DNA of 14,553 nt, from assembly GCA_035294465.1 (NCBI GenBank), contig DATGKW010000129.1:1-14553 (forward strand), read 5' to 3'. The position numbers were made by a program, and so were the translations under genes. Below, in pieces: positions 6,473 through 13,355 of this stretch (positions are counted from its first letter, which is position 1; each line of letters begins with the position of its first letter). The notes under the pieces were generated by a model that worked only from the letters and a program-made list of their open reading frames with translations, was not told the origin of the DNA and searched no databases. The stretch is from Paraktedonobacter sp035294465 (GTDB taxonomy: Bacteria > Chloroflexota > Ktedonobacteria > Ktedonobacterales > Ktedonobacteraceae).

Positions 6473-7384
6473 ATGCCAGTGAAAAAAGCTGTACCAATAA
6501 TAGCTGCGCTGGGAGCGGCGGTTGTGGCCAGTGCTACAACTGTGCTGGCAGTGCAAATTTATCAGCGACCAGTAGAGCTGGCCTTTGATATGGCCAGGCT
6601 GAGGCTGAAAACCCTGAAAGCGCGCGAAGGAACGTGCGAGGCCGGTGGGCTGCCAATGCATTATTATCGCGTGGGCAAAGGCGAAGAGCCTGTCGTGATG
6701 GTACACGGGCTGGGAGGAACGGGGGAAGCCTGGGTCAACCTGATCCCGTTGCTCAGCCGCGACTTTCTGATCTACGCGCCCGATCTTCCGGGTTTTGGCA
6801 AGACCCCGCTGGCCCCAGGAAAGCAGTGTATCTCTACCCATGTTGAATATCTGGGGTACTTTCTGGATGCTCTGGGCTATCCCCAGGTCACACTGGTCGG
6901 ACAATCGCTGGGCGGCTGGATTGCCACCCGCTACACCGCTCGCCATCCTGAGCGTGTCAAACGGCTCTACTTGCTTAACAGTGCGGGCCTGATGCGCGAA
7001 GGTATGTTCTCACCCTATACACCGGATAGGGACGCAGCGAAAAAATATATTGAGCGCATGATAGATTATCGCGGTCCGGTGCCAAACTTCCTGCTGGATG
7101 CCATTGTCAAGGTCTCGCGCGAGCCGGCTTACGCGGAATTCATCGCGAACTATGATCGCGCGGAAGAGGTTGATGACATCCTGGGAGAAATCACCACACC
7201 AACTACCATTATCTGGGGCACAAAGGATCGCATCTTTCCACTAAGCTGCGCCTACGACTTCCACGAGGGCATCCGCAATTCGCGCCTGGTTCTGGCTCCC
7301 GGCGTAAGCCACAACACACAGGTAGGAGCAGCGAAGATGATCGCGAAAATTATGCGGGAAGATGCGCGAAATAATCCACAATGA
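6473..7384 (+). CDS. Alpha/beta hydrolase with amino-terminal membrane anchor
   Basis: This 303-residue hydrolase has the full fold signature: HGLGG (78-82) for the oxyanion hole, GQSLGG with nucleophile Ser145, acid Asp252 in GTKDRIFP, and His280 in GVSHN. A short basic start followed by a hydrophobic run (about 6-28) suggests a single membrane anchor or uncleaved signal, placing the catalytic domain outside the membrane. The ATG at 6473 is 4 bases after GGAGGAG. The frame is open far upstream (to 5948), but that part overlaps the divergent protease gene and its promoter and is not credible. Esterase, lipase or C-C hydrolase activity are all possible; motifs alone cannot choose the substrate. 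It is monocistronic and convergent with a tnpB remnant. Confidence 0.88.
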   Translation: MPVKKAVPIIAALGAAVVASATTVLAVQIYQRPVELAFDMARLRLKTLKAREGTCEAGGLPMHYYRVGKGEEPVVMVHGLGGTGEAWVNLIPLLSRDFLIYAPDLPGFGKTPLAPGKQCISTHVEYLGYFLDALGYPQVTLVGQSLGGWIATRYTARHPERVKRLYLLNSAGLMREGMFSPYTPDRDAAKKYIERMIDYRGPVPNFLLDAIVKVSREPAYAEFIANYDRAEEVDDILGEITTPTTIIWGTKDRIFPLSCAYDFHEGIRNSRLVLAPGVSHNTQVGAAKMIAKIMREDARNNPQ

Positions 7385-7392
7385 ATGGCAGC

Positions 7393-7442
7393 AAAAAAAA
7401 CGAGCGAGGGTCAGAGATGGTACATTCTCCGACCCTCACTCG
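7393..7442 (-). terminator. Intrinsic terminator on the tnpB side, possibly shared
   Basis: Arms 7401-7412 and 7431-7442 (GACCCTCACTCG) form a 12-bp stem with one C/A mismatch. On the minus strand the stem is followed directly by eight T residues (A-run at 7393-7400). This is a textbook intrinsic terminator for leftward transcripts from the tnpB remnant. For the rightward hydrolase transcript the stem is present but there is no T-run. Confidence 0.75.
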
Positions 7443-7443
7443 C

Positions 7444-7470
7444 AGAGGTGCATGCCGGCAGTACACCTCT
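7444..7470. repeat. Hairpin downstream of the tnpB remnant
   Basis: AGAGGTG (7444-7450) pairs with CACCTCT (7464-7470) around a 13-base loop. It lies 3' of tnpB, where IS200/IS605-type elements carry the guide-RNA scaffold and right end, so it may be a relic of that structure. Confidence 0.4.
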
Positions 7471-7548
7471 CACCATTCCCTCACCACATGTCTATGGCAC
7501 AGACAAAGGTGAACAGTAACCTGCTATCTGAAATGTAGTCAAACGGAT

Positions 7549-7913
7549 TCAACCCATTTCAGTTGCGGTAAACACGTCCGCACACCGCACGGAGATCCGC
7601 TCCGTGTGTGGCCCTTGCCGGGCAAGGAACCTCATCAAAAGGTTGGCGGCACTGTTGTCGTCTCGATCCATGATGAGTCCACATTCCGCGCAATGGTATG
7701 TCCTCTTCCAGAGCAGCATGGCCTTGAGGTTGCCACACCCACTACAGGCTTTGGACGTGTTGCGCTCATCTACGAAGTGGAGGCCTTTTCCGTACAGTTG
7801 GCATTTGTAGAGGAGCATTTGTGTGAATGTGTACAAGCCCAATCGTTGAAGACTGCTCGATTGAGACGCTTGTTCCGCTCTCGATGCTCTTTCCTGATAG
7901 CTCGCAAGGGGCT
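7549..7913 (-). pseudogene. tnpB: Degraded tnpB (IS200/IS605-type RNA-guided nuclease), C-terminal part
   Basis: The frame from 7842 to 7549 encodes the TnpB C-terminus: a zinc ribbon with CSGC and CAEC pairs, then DRDDNSAAN, which carries the last RuvC aspartate. About 20-25 more residues of TnpB-like sequence (LRAIRKEHRERNKRLNR) continue upstream in another frame to about 7913, joining at NDW/GLYTF. One missing G in the G-run at 7838-7840 explains the frame change: adding it restores NDWGLYTF. Everything further upstream, including the other RuvC residues, is gone, as is any tnpA. The protein cannot be functional. Family knowledge: TnpB is an RNA-guided DNA nuclease whose guide RNA overlaps the 3' end of its gene. 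Confidence 0.8.
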
Positions 7914-7985
7914 ACTCACCATTAGTATAGCCAGCCCGAAAACACTCAGACTGGCTCTTATAGCAGGACGGTAGAAGAAAAAAGC

Positions 7986-8015
7986 TTGACAAGAGAACAC
8001 ATCTGCTGGTATACT
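7986..8015 (+). promoter_or_regulatory. Near-consensus sigma70 promoter of the DIP1984-family gene
   Basis: An exact TTGACA (7986-7991) and TATACT (8010-8015) are 18 bases apart. Transcription would start near 8022, leaving a leader of about 70 bases before the ATG at 8094. It is the strongest promoter seen in the window. Confidence 0.8.
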
Positions 8016-8093
8016 ACTGTCGTAGTTTACAAATAGCATATTGCTTGCGAAAAGTTTGGTTCACAAAACCTGAATGCAAGGGAGGGTAAGGCA

Positions 8094-8561
8094 ATGAAGC
8101 TGGCAGAGGCCCTGGTTTTACGGGCAGATGTACAGAAGAGGTTACTGCAATTGCGCGAGCGGTTGCGCTTGAGCGCGCTAGTGCAGGAAGGCGAACAACC
8201 TCCAGAGGATCCCCAGGAATTGCTGAGGCAGTTGAACCAACTGTTAGAGCAGTTGGAAGGGCTGATCATCCAGATTAACCGGGCCAATATGCAAACTCGT
8301 CTGGCAGATGGCACAATCCTGACCGACGCGCTGGCCCGGCGCGATATCCTGATGCAGCGCCACAGCATTCTAAATAACCTGGCGGATACCGCTTCTAACC
8401 GCATGGACCGCTATGGGCGCTCGGAGATCCGCAAGCTCTCCACGGTCGATGTAACGGCCCTGCGCCAGCAAATGGATGAAATAGCGCGCGATCTGCGCGA
8501 ACTGGATATCCAGATCCAGGCTACCAACTGGACAAGCGAGTTGCCAGAATCAACAGACTGA
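8094..8561 (+). CDS. DIP1984-family protein (septicolysin-like)
   Basis: This 155-residue, mostly helical protein matches the DIP1984 family along its length: the opening MKLAEALVLRADVQKR, the central QINRANMQTRLADG, the block RRDILMQRHSIL near 83-94, the RYGRSEIR motif and the closing IQATNWTSEL. Charged heptads through 10-65 and 120-145 suggest coiled coils. The family has no proven biochemical role; some members are labelled septicolysin without strong support. AGGGAGGG sits 7 bases before the ATG at 8094. The gene stands alone behind a strong promoter, which suggests steady expression. No signal peptide or membrane segment is visible. Confidence 0.87.
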   Translation: MKLAEALVLRADVQKRLLQLRERLRLSALVQEGEQPPEDPQELLRQLNQLLEQLEGLIIQINRANMQTRLADGTILTDALARRDILMQRHSILNNLADTASNRMDRYGRSEIRKLSTVDVTALRQQMDEIARDLRELDIQIQATNWTSELPESTD

Positions 8562-8599
8562 GCACAAGCTGGTAGCCGGAAAATAGGATAGCGAACATC

Positions 8600-8820
8600 A
8601 AGATGGCGACTTTCTGCAAGTCGTGAGAGGCTCCAGACTCCTCCTAGTCTGCAGGGGCGGCAGCCGAATTACTGTTACGCCCAGCATCGTTACAGGCGTA
8701 TCGAGCATCGAGCATTTTGCACTACCAGATGTTGGATTCTATTGACCGGCGAGGGTGGGTAAGGGGAAGCTTGCTCAGTCAAGCAAGAGGAGAACCATTA
8801 CGCTTCTCCTCTTTTTCTCT
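8600..8820 (+). ncRNA. Possible structured RNA or long 3' UTR ending in a terminator
   Basis: Several compact stems follow each other: CGACTT/AAGTCG (8607-8612, 8618-8623), CAGACT/AGTCTG (8634-8639, 8646-8651), TACGCC/GGCGTA (8676-8681, 8695-8700) and GCTTG/CAAGC (8769-8773, 8780-8784), then the terminator at 8785-8813. No open frame of note is present. It lies in the same direction as the DIP1984-family gene, so it may be that gene's 3' UTR or a separate RNA. I do not recognise a known RNA family and saw no dedicated promoter. Confidence 0.35.
8785..8818 (+). terminator. Intrinsic terminator
   Basis: AAGAGGAGAA (8785-8794) pairs perfectly with TTCTCCTCTT (8804-8813) around CCATTACGC, and the stem runs into a T-rich tail (CTTTTTCTCT). 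It lies 223 bases after the DIP1984-family stop codon, unusually far for a simple operon end. Confidence 0.85.
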
Positions 8821-9045
8821 ACGGCGGCTGATCAATCTACTCCCGTAGCAAGCCCCCAGGCACTCCATTTCTATCGACAGGATCATTACCATATCACTGA
8901 GGCAGATCAGGCATATCTAGAGCAGTAGATAATGCAGAAAGAAGCGCTGGATGCGGCTGAGCAGGCAATACAGATTGTGAGAAAAGCAGCAGATCAACTA
9001 CCATTTACGAAAGAAGAGCGCCAATGGCTAAACACATGGACATAA
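8821..9045 (+). other. Possible remnant or small gene upstream of osmC-like
   Basis: One frame reads protein-like sequence (ALHFYRQDHYHITEADQ) to a TAG at 8926-8928. The same frame then resumes at an ATG (8932) as MQKEALDAAEQAIQIVRK and stops at 9045, overlapping the OsmC start by 22 bases. The ATG has no clear ribosome site. It may be a gene broken by one nonsense codon, or two chance frames. I recognise no family. Confidence 0.25.
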
Positions 9046-9455
9046 ACGCGAGGCTGGCTGGTGGAATGCGCTTTGACATAGCAACAGGGTCTGGGTACAC
9101 ACTTCGCCTGGATATGGCGGCAGGAGAAGGCGGTGAGGGAGCGGGACCGCAGCCAATGGAGATGCTGCTGGTCGGGCTGGCAGGCTGCGCAGGAATGAGC
9201 AATTTGCTGATCCTGCGCAAACGCAAGCAGGACGTGAGTGACTACGAAATACGTGTCCACGGCGAGCGGGCCGAGGCCCACCCACAGGTTTTTACAGAGA
9301 TTACCGTAGAGCACGTGATTACCGGCAGGCAGATTAAGCCCGAAATGGTTGAACAAGCAATGCTGCTGACCGAGCAGAAATACTGCGGGGCCAGCGCAAT
9401 GTTGGAAAAAGCTGCGCATATCAGCCACATCTATAAGATTGTTGAGGTAGAGTAA
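9024..9455 (+). CDS. OsmC/Ohr-family protein
   Basis: This 143-residue protein has the OsmC pattern: GGEGAGPQPMEMLLVGLAGC with Cys55 at the start of the long helix, and a second Cys121 in EQKYCGASAML. Paired cysteines at these places act in reduction of organic hydroperoxides in OsmC and Ohr. The generic family also includes proteins of unproven function, so peroxidase activity is inferred. It is cytoplasmic, with no signal sequence. The start at 9024 has only a weak AAGAAGAG site; a later in-frame ATG at 9036 has none. The last 35 bases overlap, tail to tail, the minus-strand gene ending at 9421. No clear promoter of its own was found. Confidence 0.88.
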   Translation: MAKHMDINARLAGGMRFDIATGSGYTLRLDMAAGEGGEGAGPQPMEMLLVGLAGCAGMSNLLILRKRKQDVSDYEIRVHGERAEAHPQVFTEITVEHVITGRQIKPEMVEQAMLLTEQKYCGASAMLEKAAHISHIYKIVEVE

Positions 9456-9792
9456 GCTCACTTATAGAAAAGCGTTCAACACAGAACGAGCCGAGGAGTT
9501 CAGAGAGTGCGCCGGAGAGCTGCTCCTGGATAGCGTCGCTCAGATAATCGCCGTTCTGCGCGAGGAGCGGGTCGTAGCCCTGAGCGCGCAGGGTAATCGC
9601 AATTGGCGCGGCCTGAGCATCGCGGGCCGGGCCAAACGAAAGAGAGACATCCCCAATCAAAACGACCTCGAAGAACTGGGAGAGAACGCGCCCAAACAGA
9701 TCCTCCACCAGGCATTCGGCTATGCCGATATCGTCGGGCAACACTTCACAGTAATGTCTGGAACAACGAGCAAGTAAATCAATATCGTGCAT
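9421..9792 (-). CDS. Small protein of unknown function
   Basis: I do not recognise this 123-residue acidic protein. The start at 9792 (MHDIDLLARC) has AAAGGA 6 bases upstream; an in-frame start at 9834 has no such support. It has a mixed helix/strand pattern, with an apparent central strand region (EVVLIGDVSLSFGP) and a predicted helix in its last third (AIQEQLSGALSELLGSF). Cysteines are near the start (9, 14 and 26) and end. There is no signal peptide or membrane segment. It follows the phosphotransferase/kinase fusion on the same strand after 166 bases. Its 3' end overlaps the OsmC gene by 35 bases, so the two convergent transcripts may interfere. Codon use looks like that of its neighbours, which supports it being real. 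Confidence 0.62.
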   Translation of the reverse strand: MHDIDLLARCSRHYCEVLPDDIGIAECLVEDLFGRVLSQFFEVVLIGDVSLSFGPARDAQAAPIAITLRAQGYDPLLAQNGDYLSDAIQEQLSGALSELLGSFCVERFSISELTLPQQSYRCG

Positions 9793-9919
9793 GGCCTTTC
9801 CTTTCTTTTCTGGTTGCTTTTTCTCAGTAATCATCGAGTTACCTCACTTCCATAGAAAAGATACCTGAAAAAGAGGGGCAGGACGAGGCTATAACACTGC
9901 CAGTTTGGAGACATTTGGG

Positions 9920-9933
9920 GGACAATTTTGTCC
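9920..9933. promoter_or_regulatory. Palindrome GGACAATTTTGTCC, possible operator
   Basis: Six-base arms GGACAA/TTGTCC flank a central TT in the gap between two minus-strand genes. The centre is too short for an RNA hairpin, so a protein-binding site is more likely. It is about 130 bases upstream of the small unknown gene (start 9792), but no clear promoter accompanies it. Confidence 0.25.
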
Positions 9934-9958
9934 AGGGCGCGCAGTACTTTCATAGCGG

Positions 9959-11710
9959 TTATCTACGACGTCTGGAGGCGGGGATGCTCAGCACGTCGAG
10001 GATGGGTGTGAGATCGAAAGGCAGGGGCGAAGCGGTCGAAACGGGCAGATATTCGGTAGCAGGCTCCTCCTCCGCATAGAAAGGTTGCCAGGCATCGGCC
10101 TGCGCGTCATAGAGATCAGGGCGAGCGTCGGAGGCCGCGCTGGAGATTGCTGGCTGCCCGGTGAGACGAGCCTGCCAGCGGTCCGCAAGGCGCTGGAGCG
10201 CGACTTCGCGGGGAGACCGGCATTCGATAAAAACCAGGCTAGCACCATGCACAGCAGCCACCTGGGCCGCCGCATGACGATGGGTACGCTGCCCGAAAGT
10301 GGCATCAAGCATGACTGAGCGACCGGAACCAAGCAAAGATGCAGCCTGGTCGAACATTGCCTGATAAACGCGACCTCGCTGGCTGGCAGAGTAGAGACCT
10401 TCGCCGTATCCCGCCATTTGAGGATCGGCAGGATCCAGTTGCGCTAATTGCTTTCGTGTGGCATCTGAAGAAATCAGCGCCCAGCCCAGTTCTTCCTGGA
10501 GCGCTGCGGCCAGCGTGCTCTTACCCATGCCCATCAGCCCGCCCACCAGCAGGAGCGTCGGATGCGTAGGACCATCGGCATAGCCAGCGGCTAGCGAGAA
10601 GAGGCTCGAAGCCTGCCGGCGTGCATCCTCGCGCTGCTCCTCCGGTACCTCTGGCTCGTCGGACCGAAACGAGTGTACCTTGCCGCGCACGCAGGCACGG
10701 TAGCAAGCGTAAAAAGGCAGAAGTTCGTAAAGCCCCTGGTCGCCGGTCTGGTACACATAGGCATCGACAAAAGCGCGCGCGAGATCAGGGCGCCCGGCAG
10801 CATCCAGTTCCATTGTCAAAAACGCGACCTCAGAGGCCGCATCACTGTAGCGAAAGCGCTCATTAAACTCAATGCAATCGATCACGTAAATAGCAGGCGC
10901 GGCCTCCGGCTGTTGCTCAGGTGCCTGGCCGACGGGATGAGGTAACACATAGACATGCTGGAGGCGCAGGTCGCCGTGGCAATCACGAATGCGCAGGTCG
11001 CGAATGCGCGAGTTGAAAAGCGCAGCATAACCTGCCAGAAATTCAGAAATATAGGCCGAGATGCGGTCAAAAGTCGCACGGTCGAGCGTGCGACCGATAT
11101 AAGGGCGCATCTGCTCAAAGTTTTCTTCCCAGTTGTCGCGCACAACACGCAGAGCACCAAATTGAGCCGTATATTTGTTGGCAGGAGCGGAAGCATGAAA
11201 GCGAGCGATTAGCTCCGCCACAGCGGCCAGCAGATCGGGCGTGGCAGTTCCGGTAGCAACCAGGGACGCCAGGGTTGCCTCCTCGGGGAGACGTTGCATG
11301 ACGACTGCGTAATCAATGACATGCCCATCTTCAATCTGCGTAGCCGGCTTCGGTATCTGGCCGGGCGGGAACGTTGGGCCAAAACGAAACTCGCTATCAG
11401 CGCAGGCCAGCACAGGCGCAACGCCCTGATAAATACCTGGCGCAAGGCGAGAATTAAGCACAACCTCCTGCTCACAAAACTGGCGACGCAGAGCCGGCGT
11501 TGAATAATCAAAAAAACCAAAATCGCGAGCCTTCTTCAGCTTATAGACACGCTCGCTCGCTAGCAGAACAGCCGAGGCGTGGGTTTGAATCTGCTCAATG
11601 GTCTCGCCAGGGGAAAGTGCATAAGGAAACGCCTGGGGCCTGCTAAGCTGTGCTAAAAGTGTGGGCAGTTCTGGTGTACCCGAAGCAACGTATTTATCTA
11701 TGACGAACAC
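9959..11710 (-). CDS. Aminoglycoside phosphotransferase-like / P-loop kinase fusion protein
   Basis: About 580 residues with two ATP-using domains. Numbering from the GTG at 11710, the first half is kinase-like: VYKLKK (55-60) supplies the lysine, HGDLR (245-249) the catalytic Asp, and the YVIDCIEF segment (275-282) the metal-binding Asp. The second half (from about 385) has the Walker A motif GGLMGMGKST (390-399) of the zeta-toxin/gluconate-kinase-like P-loop proteins. This pairing is a known family often called bifunctional aminoglycoside phosphotransferase/ATP-binding protein; its substrate is unproven and resistance should not be assumed. The start is unclear: AAAGGAG (11716-11710) overlaps the GTG and is well placed only for the ATA at 11701, and an earlier TTG at 11788 falls inside the -35 box. 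It is divergent from the GNAT gene. Confidence 0.85.
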   Translation of the reverse strand: MFVIDKYVASGTPELPTLLAQLSRPQAFPYALSPGETIEQIQTHASAVLLASERVYKLKKARDFGFFDYSTPALRRQFCEQEVVLNSRLAPGIYQGVAPVLACADSEFRFGPTFPPGQIPKPATQIEDGHVIDYAVVMQRLPEEATLASLVATGTATPDLLAAVAELIARFHASAPANKYTAQFGALRVVRDNWEENFEQMRPYIGRTLDRATFDRISAYISEFLAGYAALFNSRIRDLRIRDCHGDLRLQHVYVLPHPVGQAPEQQPEAAPAIYVIDCIEFNERFRYSDAASEVAFLTMELDAAGRPDLARAFVDAYVYQTGDQGLYELLPFYACYRACVRGKVHSFRSDEPEVPEEQREDARRQASSLFSLAAGYADGPTHPTLLLVGGLMGMGKSTLAAALQEELGWALISSDATRKQLAQLDPADPQMAGYGEGLYSASQRGRVYQAMFDQAASLLGSGRSVMLDATFGQRTHRHAAAQVAAVHGASLVFIECRSPREVALQRLADRWQARLTGQPAISSAASDARPDLYDAQADAWQPFYAEEEPATEYLPVSTASPLPFDLTPILDVLSIPASRRRR

Positions 11711-11759
11711 TCCTTTCGACGCAGTGCGCAAAGCTGCCCAGAAAAGCCTTTCTGAGTAG

Positions 11760-11788
11760 ACTATAGAGCAAGCAGACAAACTAAGCAA
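11760..11788 (-). promoter_or_regulatory. Promoter of the phosphotransferase/kinase fusion gene
   Basis: On the minus strand TTGCTT (11788-11783) and TATAGT (11765-11760) are 17 bases apart. Transcription would start near 11753, about 37 bases before the AAAGGAG ribosome site. This rules out a start codon at 11788. Confidence 0.55.
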
Positions 11789-11831
11789 AAGCTTTTTCTT
11801 ATCTTTTCATTATCACGTAGGAGCTAGCAAG

Positions 11832-12656
11832 ATGGATCAAATACTTACCACACTGTGTACTCCTCAGATGGTCGCGGCCCTGGAGACAAACATGGAGGAG
11901 GAGATGATGTGTTTCGGGCGTGGCCTGTCAGGGGGAGAAATGTACAATGACGGGGAGATCGAGGGCTTCCTCACCAGGCGCGCCCATCTGAACGGTATTC
12001 TGCGCACGCATCTCAAAAGGCAAGAGGCAGCCTATGTTGAGGATAGAATCCAGATGGTGAAACGCTATTTTCGCGAGAAAGGGATCACCAAAATGGCCTG
12101 GTCACTAGGACAGGATTGCCAGCCCACAAATATGGCAACCCACCTGAAAAGTCAGGGATTTCTGAAATTGCACGACGAGAATATGGGCATGGCGCTGGAT
12201 ATCGCGAGTATGCAAACAGCAGAAAACAAGGTCAAAGATCTGGAGATTCGCGAAGTTGCGGATCTGGAGGGGCTGAAAGCCGTGCGCCAGATAGAGATCG
12301 AGGGCTTTGGTTCATCCGCAGAAATGGCGCAAAATTACTTTGAAATGTATGCTACTGTGGGGTTTGGCAAGGGCACAGCCTGGAGACATTTCAGCGGCTG
12401 GCAGCGAGGGAAGGCAGTTGCTTCGGCATCGCTGCTTTTCCACGCGGGAGTAGCGGGTATCTACGGCGTCGCGACTATACCAGAAGCACGCCGACAAGGC
12501 ATCGCGCGCGCAATGGTCCTGCGGGCAATCCAGGAGGCCAGATTGGAAGGCTATCGAATCGTCGTTCTTTCGCCCACAGAGATGAGCGAGGGCATTTATC
12601 GCCGGCTTGGTTTCCGCGAGTACACCCGGATTCGGCATTATACCTGCACGCTATGA
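11832..12656 (+). CDS. GNAT-family N-acetyltransferase
   Basis: This 274-residue protein carries a C-terminal GNAT domain (about 137-274). Acetyl-CoA-binding motif A is GVATIPEARRQGIARAM at 212-228, with RRQGIA forming the pyrophosphate loop, and the domain ends with the typical YRRLGFREY (256-264). The first 130 residues are more divergent; the segment around 75-125 (YFREKGITKMAW through QGFLKLHDENM) looks like a degenerate second GNAT repeat. The acceptor substrate cannot be predicted. AGGAG lies 8 bases before the ATG at 11832. It is divergent from the kinase fusion gene across a gap with the palindrome AAAAGCTTTT (11787-11796). Its stop TGA (12654-12656) overlaps, base to base, the stop region of the convergent ThiF-like gene (12651). 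Confidence 0.87.
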   Translation: MDQILTTLCTPQMVAALETNMEEEMMCFGRGLSGGEMYNDGEIEGFLTRRAHLNGILRTHLKRQEAAYVEDRIQMVKRYFREKGITKMAWSLGQDCQPTNMATHLKSQGFLKLHDENMGMALDIASMQTAENKVKDLEIREVADLEGLKAVRQIEIEGFGSSAEMAQNYFEMYATVGFGKGTAWRHFSGWQRGKAVASASLLFHAGVAGIYGVATIPEARRQGIARAMVLRAIQEARLEGYRIVVLSPTEMSEGIYRRLGFREYTRIRHYTCTL

Positions 12657-13322
12657 CCCGTCCGCGTGCGGGCCATACTGGATTTTCAAATCATTCCAGG
12701 TCATTTCAAATTCACAGCAGAGGCCAAGGCGAAAGAAATCGGTGATCGCGCGCGCCGTCAGAGAAGTCAAGGCGAGCGCGAAAGGGCGGGTCAGAGGATA
12801 ATCGCAGGGATCACCCGGCGCCTCGCGCGGAACAATGTAATGCGGTTCCCAGATACCGCTGCCGTAGAGGCCATCGGGGCTGAAGCCGATGTGCAGGCAA
12901 GACAGGCCATCAGCGCGGGCCGCGAGGCTGACGGACGCCCGCGCGTCATGGTTATCAAAAGCATCTACCACCAGAGCGCTCCCCTTGAGCAAGTCAGAAG
13001 CATTGGCGGCCGTTAATTCGGTCGCGAGCGGTTCAACTCTGGCCTGAACGGCGCGATAGAGCGTATTGGCGAGGACACGGGCTTTGGGCGCACCAACCTC
13101 GGCCCGGCTATAAGGCTGAACTGAGAGATTGCGCATTTCTACTCTATCTTTATCGATTAAACGCAGGCGAGCAAAGCCCATACGCGCCAGCGTCTCGGCA
13201 AGATTCGCGCCCAGAGTTCCGGAGCCGCAAATGGTGATCAGGCGCGCGGCATAGGAAGCCAGGGAGGCATGGCGTTCTTCATGGAAAAACGGGCTGTTGA
13301 TGTTCAGGCGGCGCTGGGTCAT
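12651..13322 (-). CDS. ThiF/MoeB/HesA-family E1-like adenylating protein
   Basis: This 223-residue protein has the E1-type adenylation fold. The nucleotide loop GSGTLG is at 33-38, acidic residues of LIDKD at 55-59, the RNLSVQ segment at 64-69, GAPKA at 77-81 with the conserved Lys80, and DAFDN at 120-124. Such enzymes adenylate the C-terminus of a ubiquitin-like or sulfur-carrier protein. In most E1 enzymes the segment reads NL.RQ; here Val68 replaces that ATP-contacting arginine. Cys173 in DPCDYP is a candidate active-site cysteine, but its position is unproven. GAGGA lies 9 bases before the ATG at 13322. It follows the 335-residue unknown gene after 33 bases, so it belongs to the set entering from the right. 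No ubiquitin-like carrier gene is visible in the window. Confidence 0.82.
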   Translation of the reverse strand: MTQRRLNINSPFFHEERHASLASYAARLITICGSGTLGANLAETLARMGFARLRLIDKDRVEMRNLSVQPYSRAEVGAPKARVLANTLYRAVQARVEPLATELTAANASDLLKGSALVVDAFDNHDARASVSLAARADGLSCLHIGFSPDGLYGSGIWEPHYIVPREAPGDPCDYPLTRPFALALTSLTARAITDFFRLGLCCEFEMTWNDLKIQYGPHADGS

Positions 13323-13355
13323 AAAATCTCTTCCTCGCAGTCCTCACTGTGAACC

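Noticed and set aside
10085..11503. Several plus-strand frames of 70-100 codons opposite the kinase fusion gene
   Set aside because: They are shadows of a well-supported coding sequence with clear kinase and Walker A motifs.
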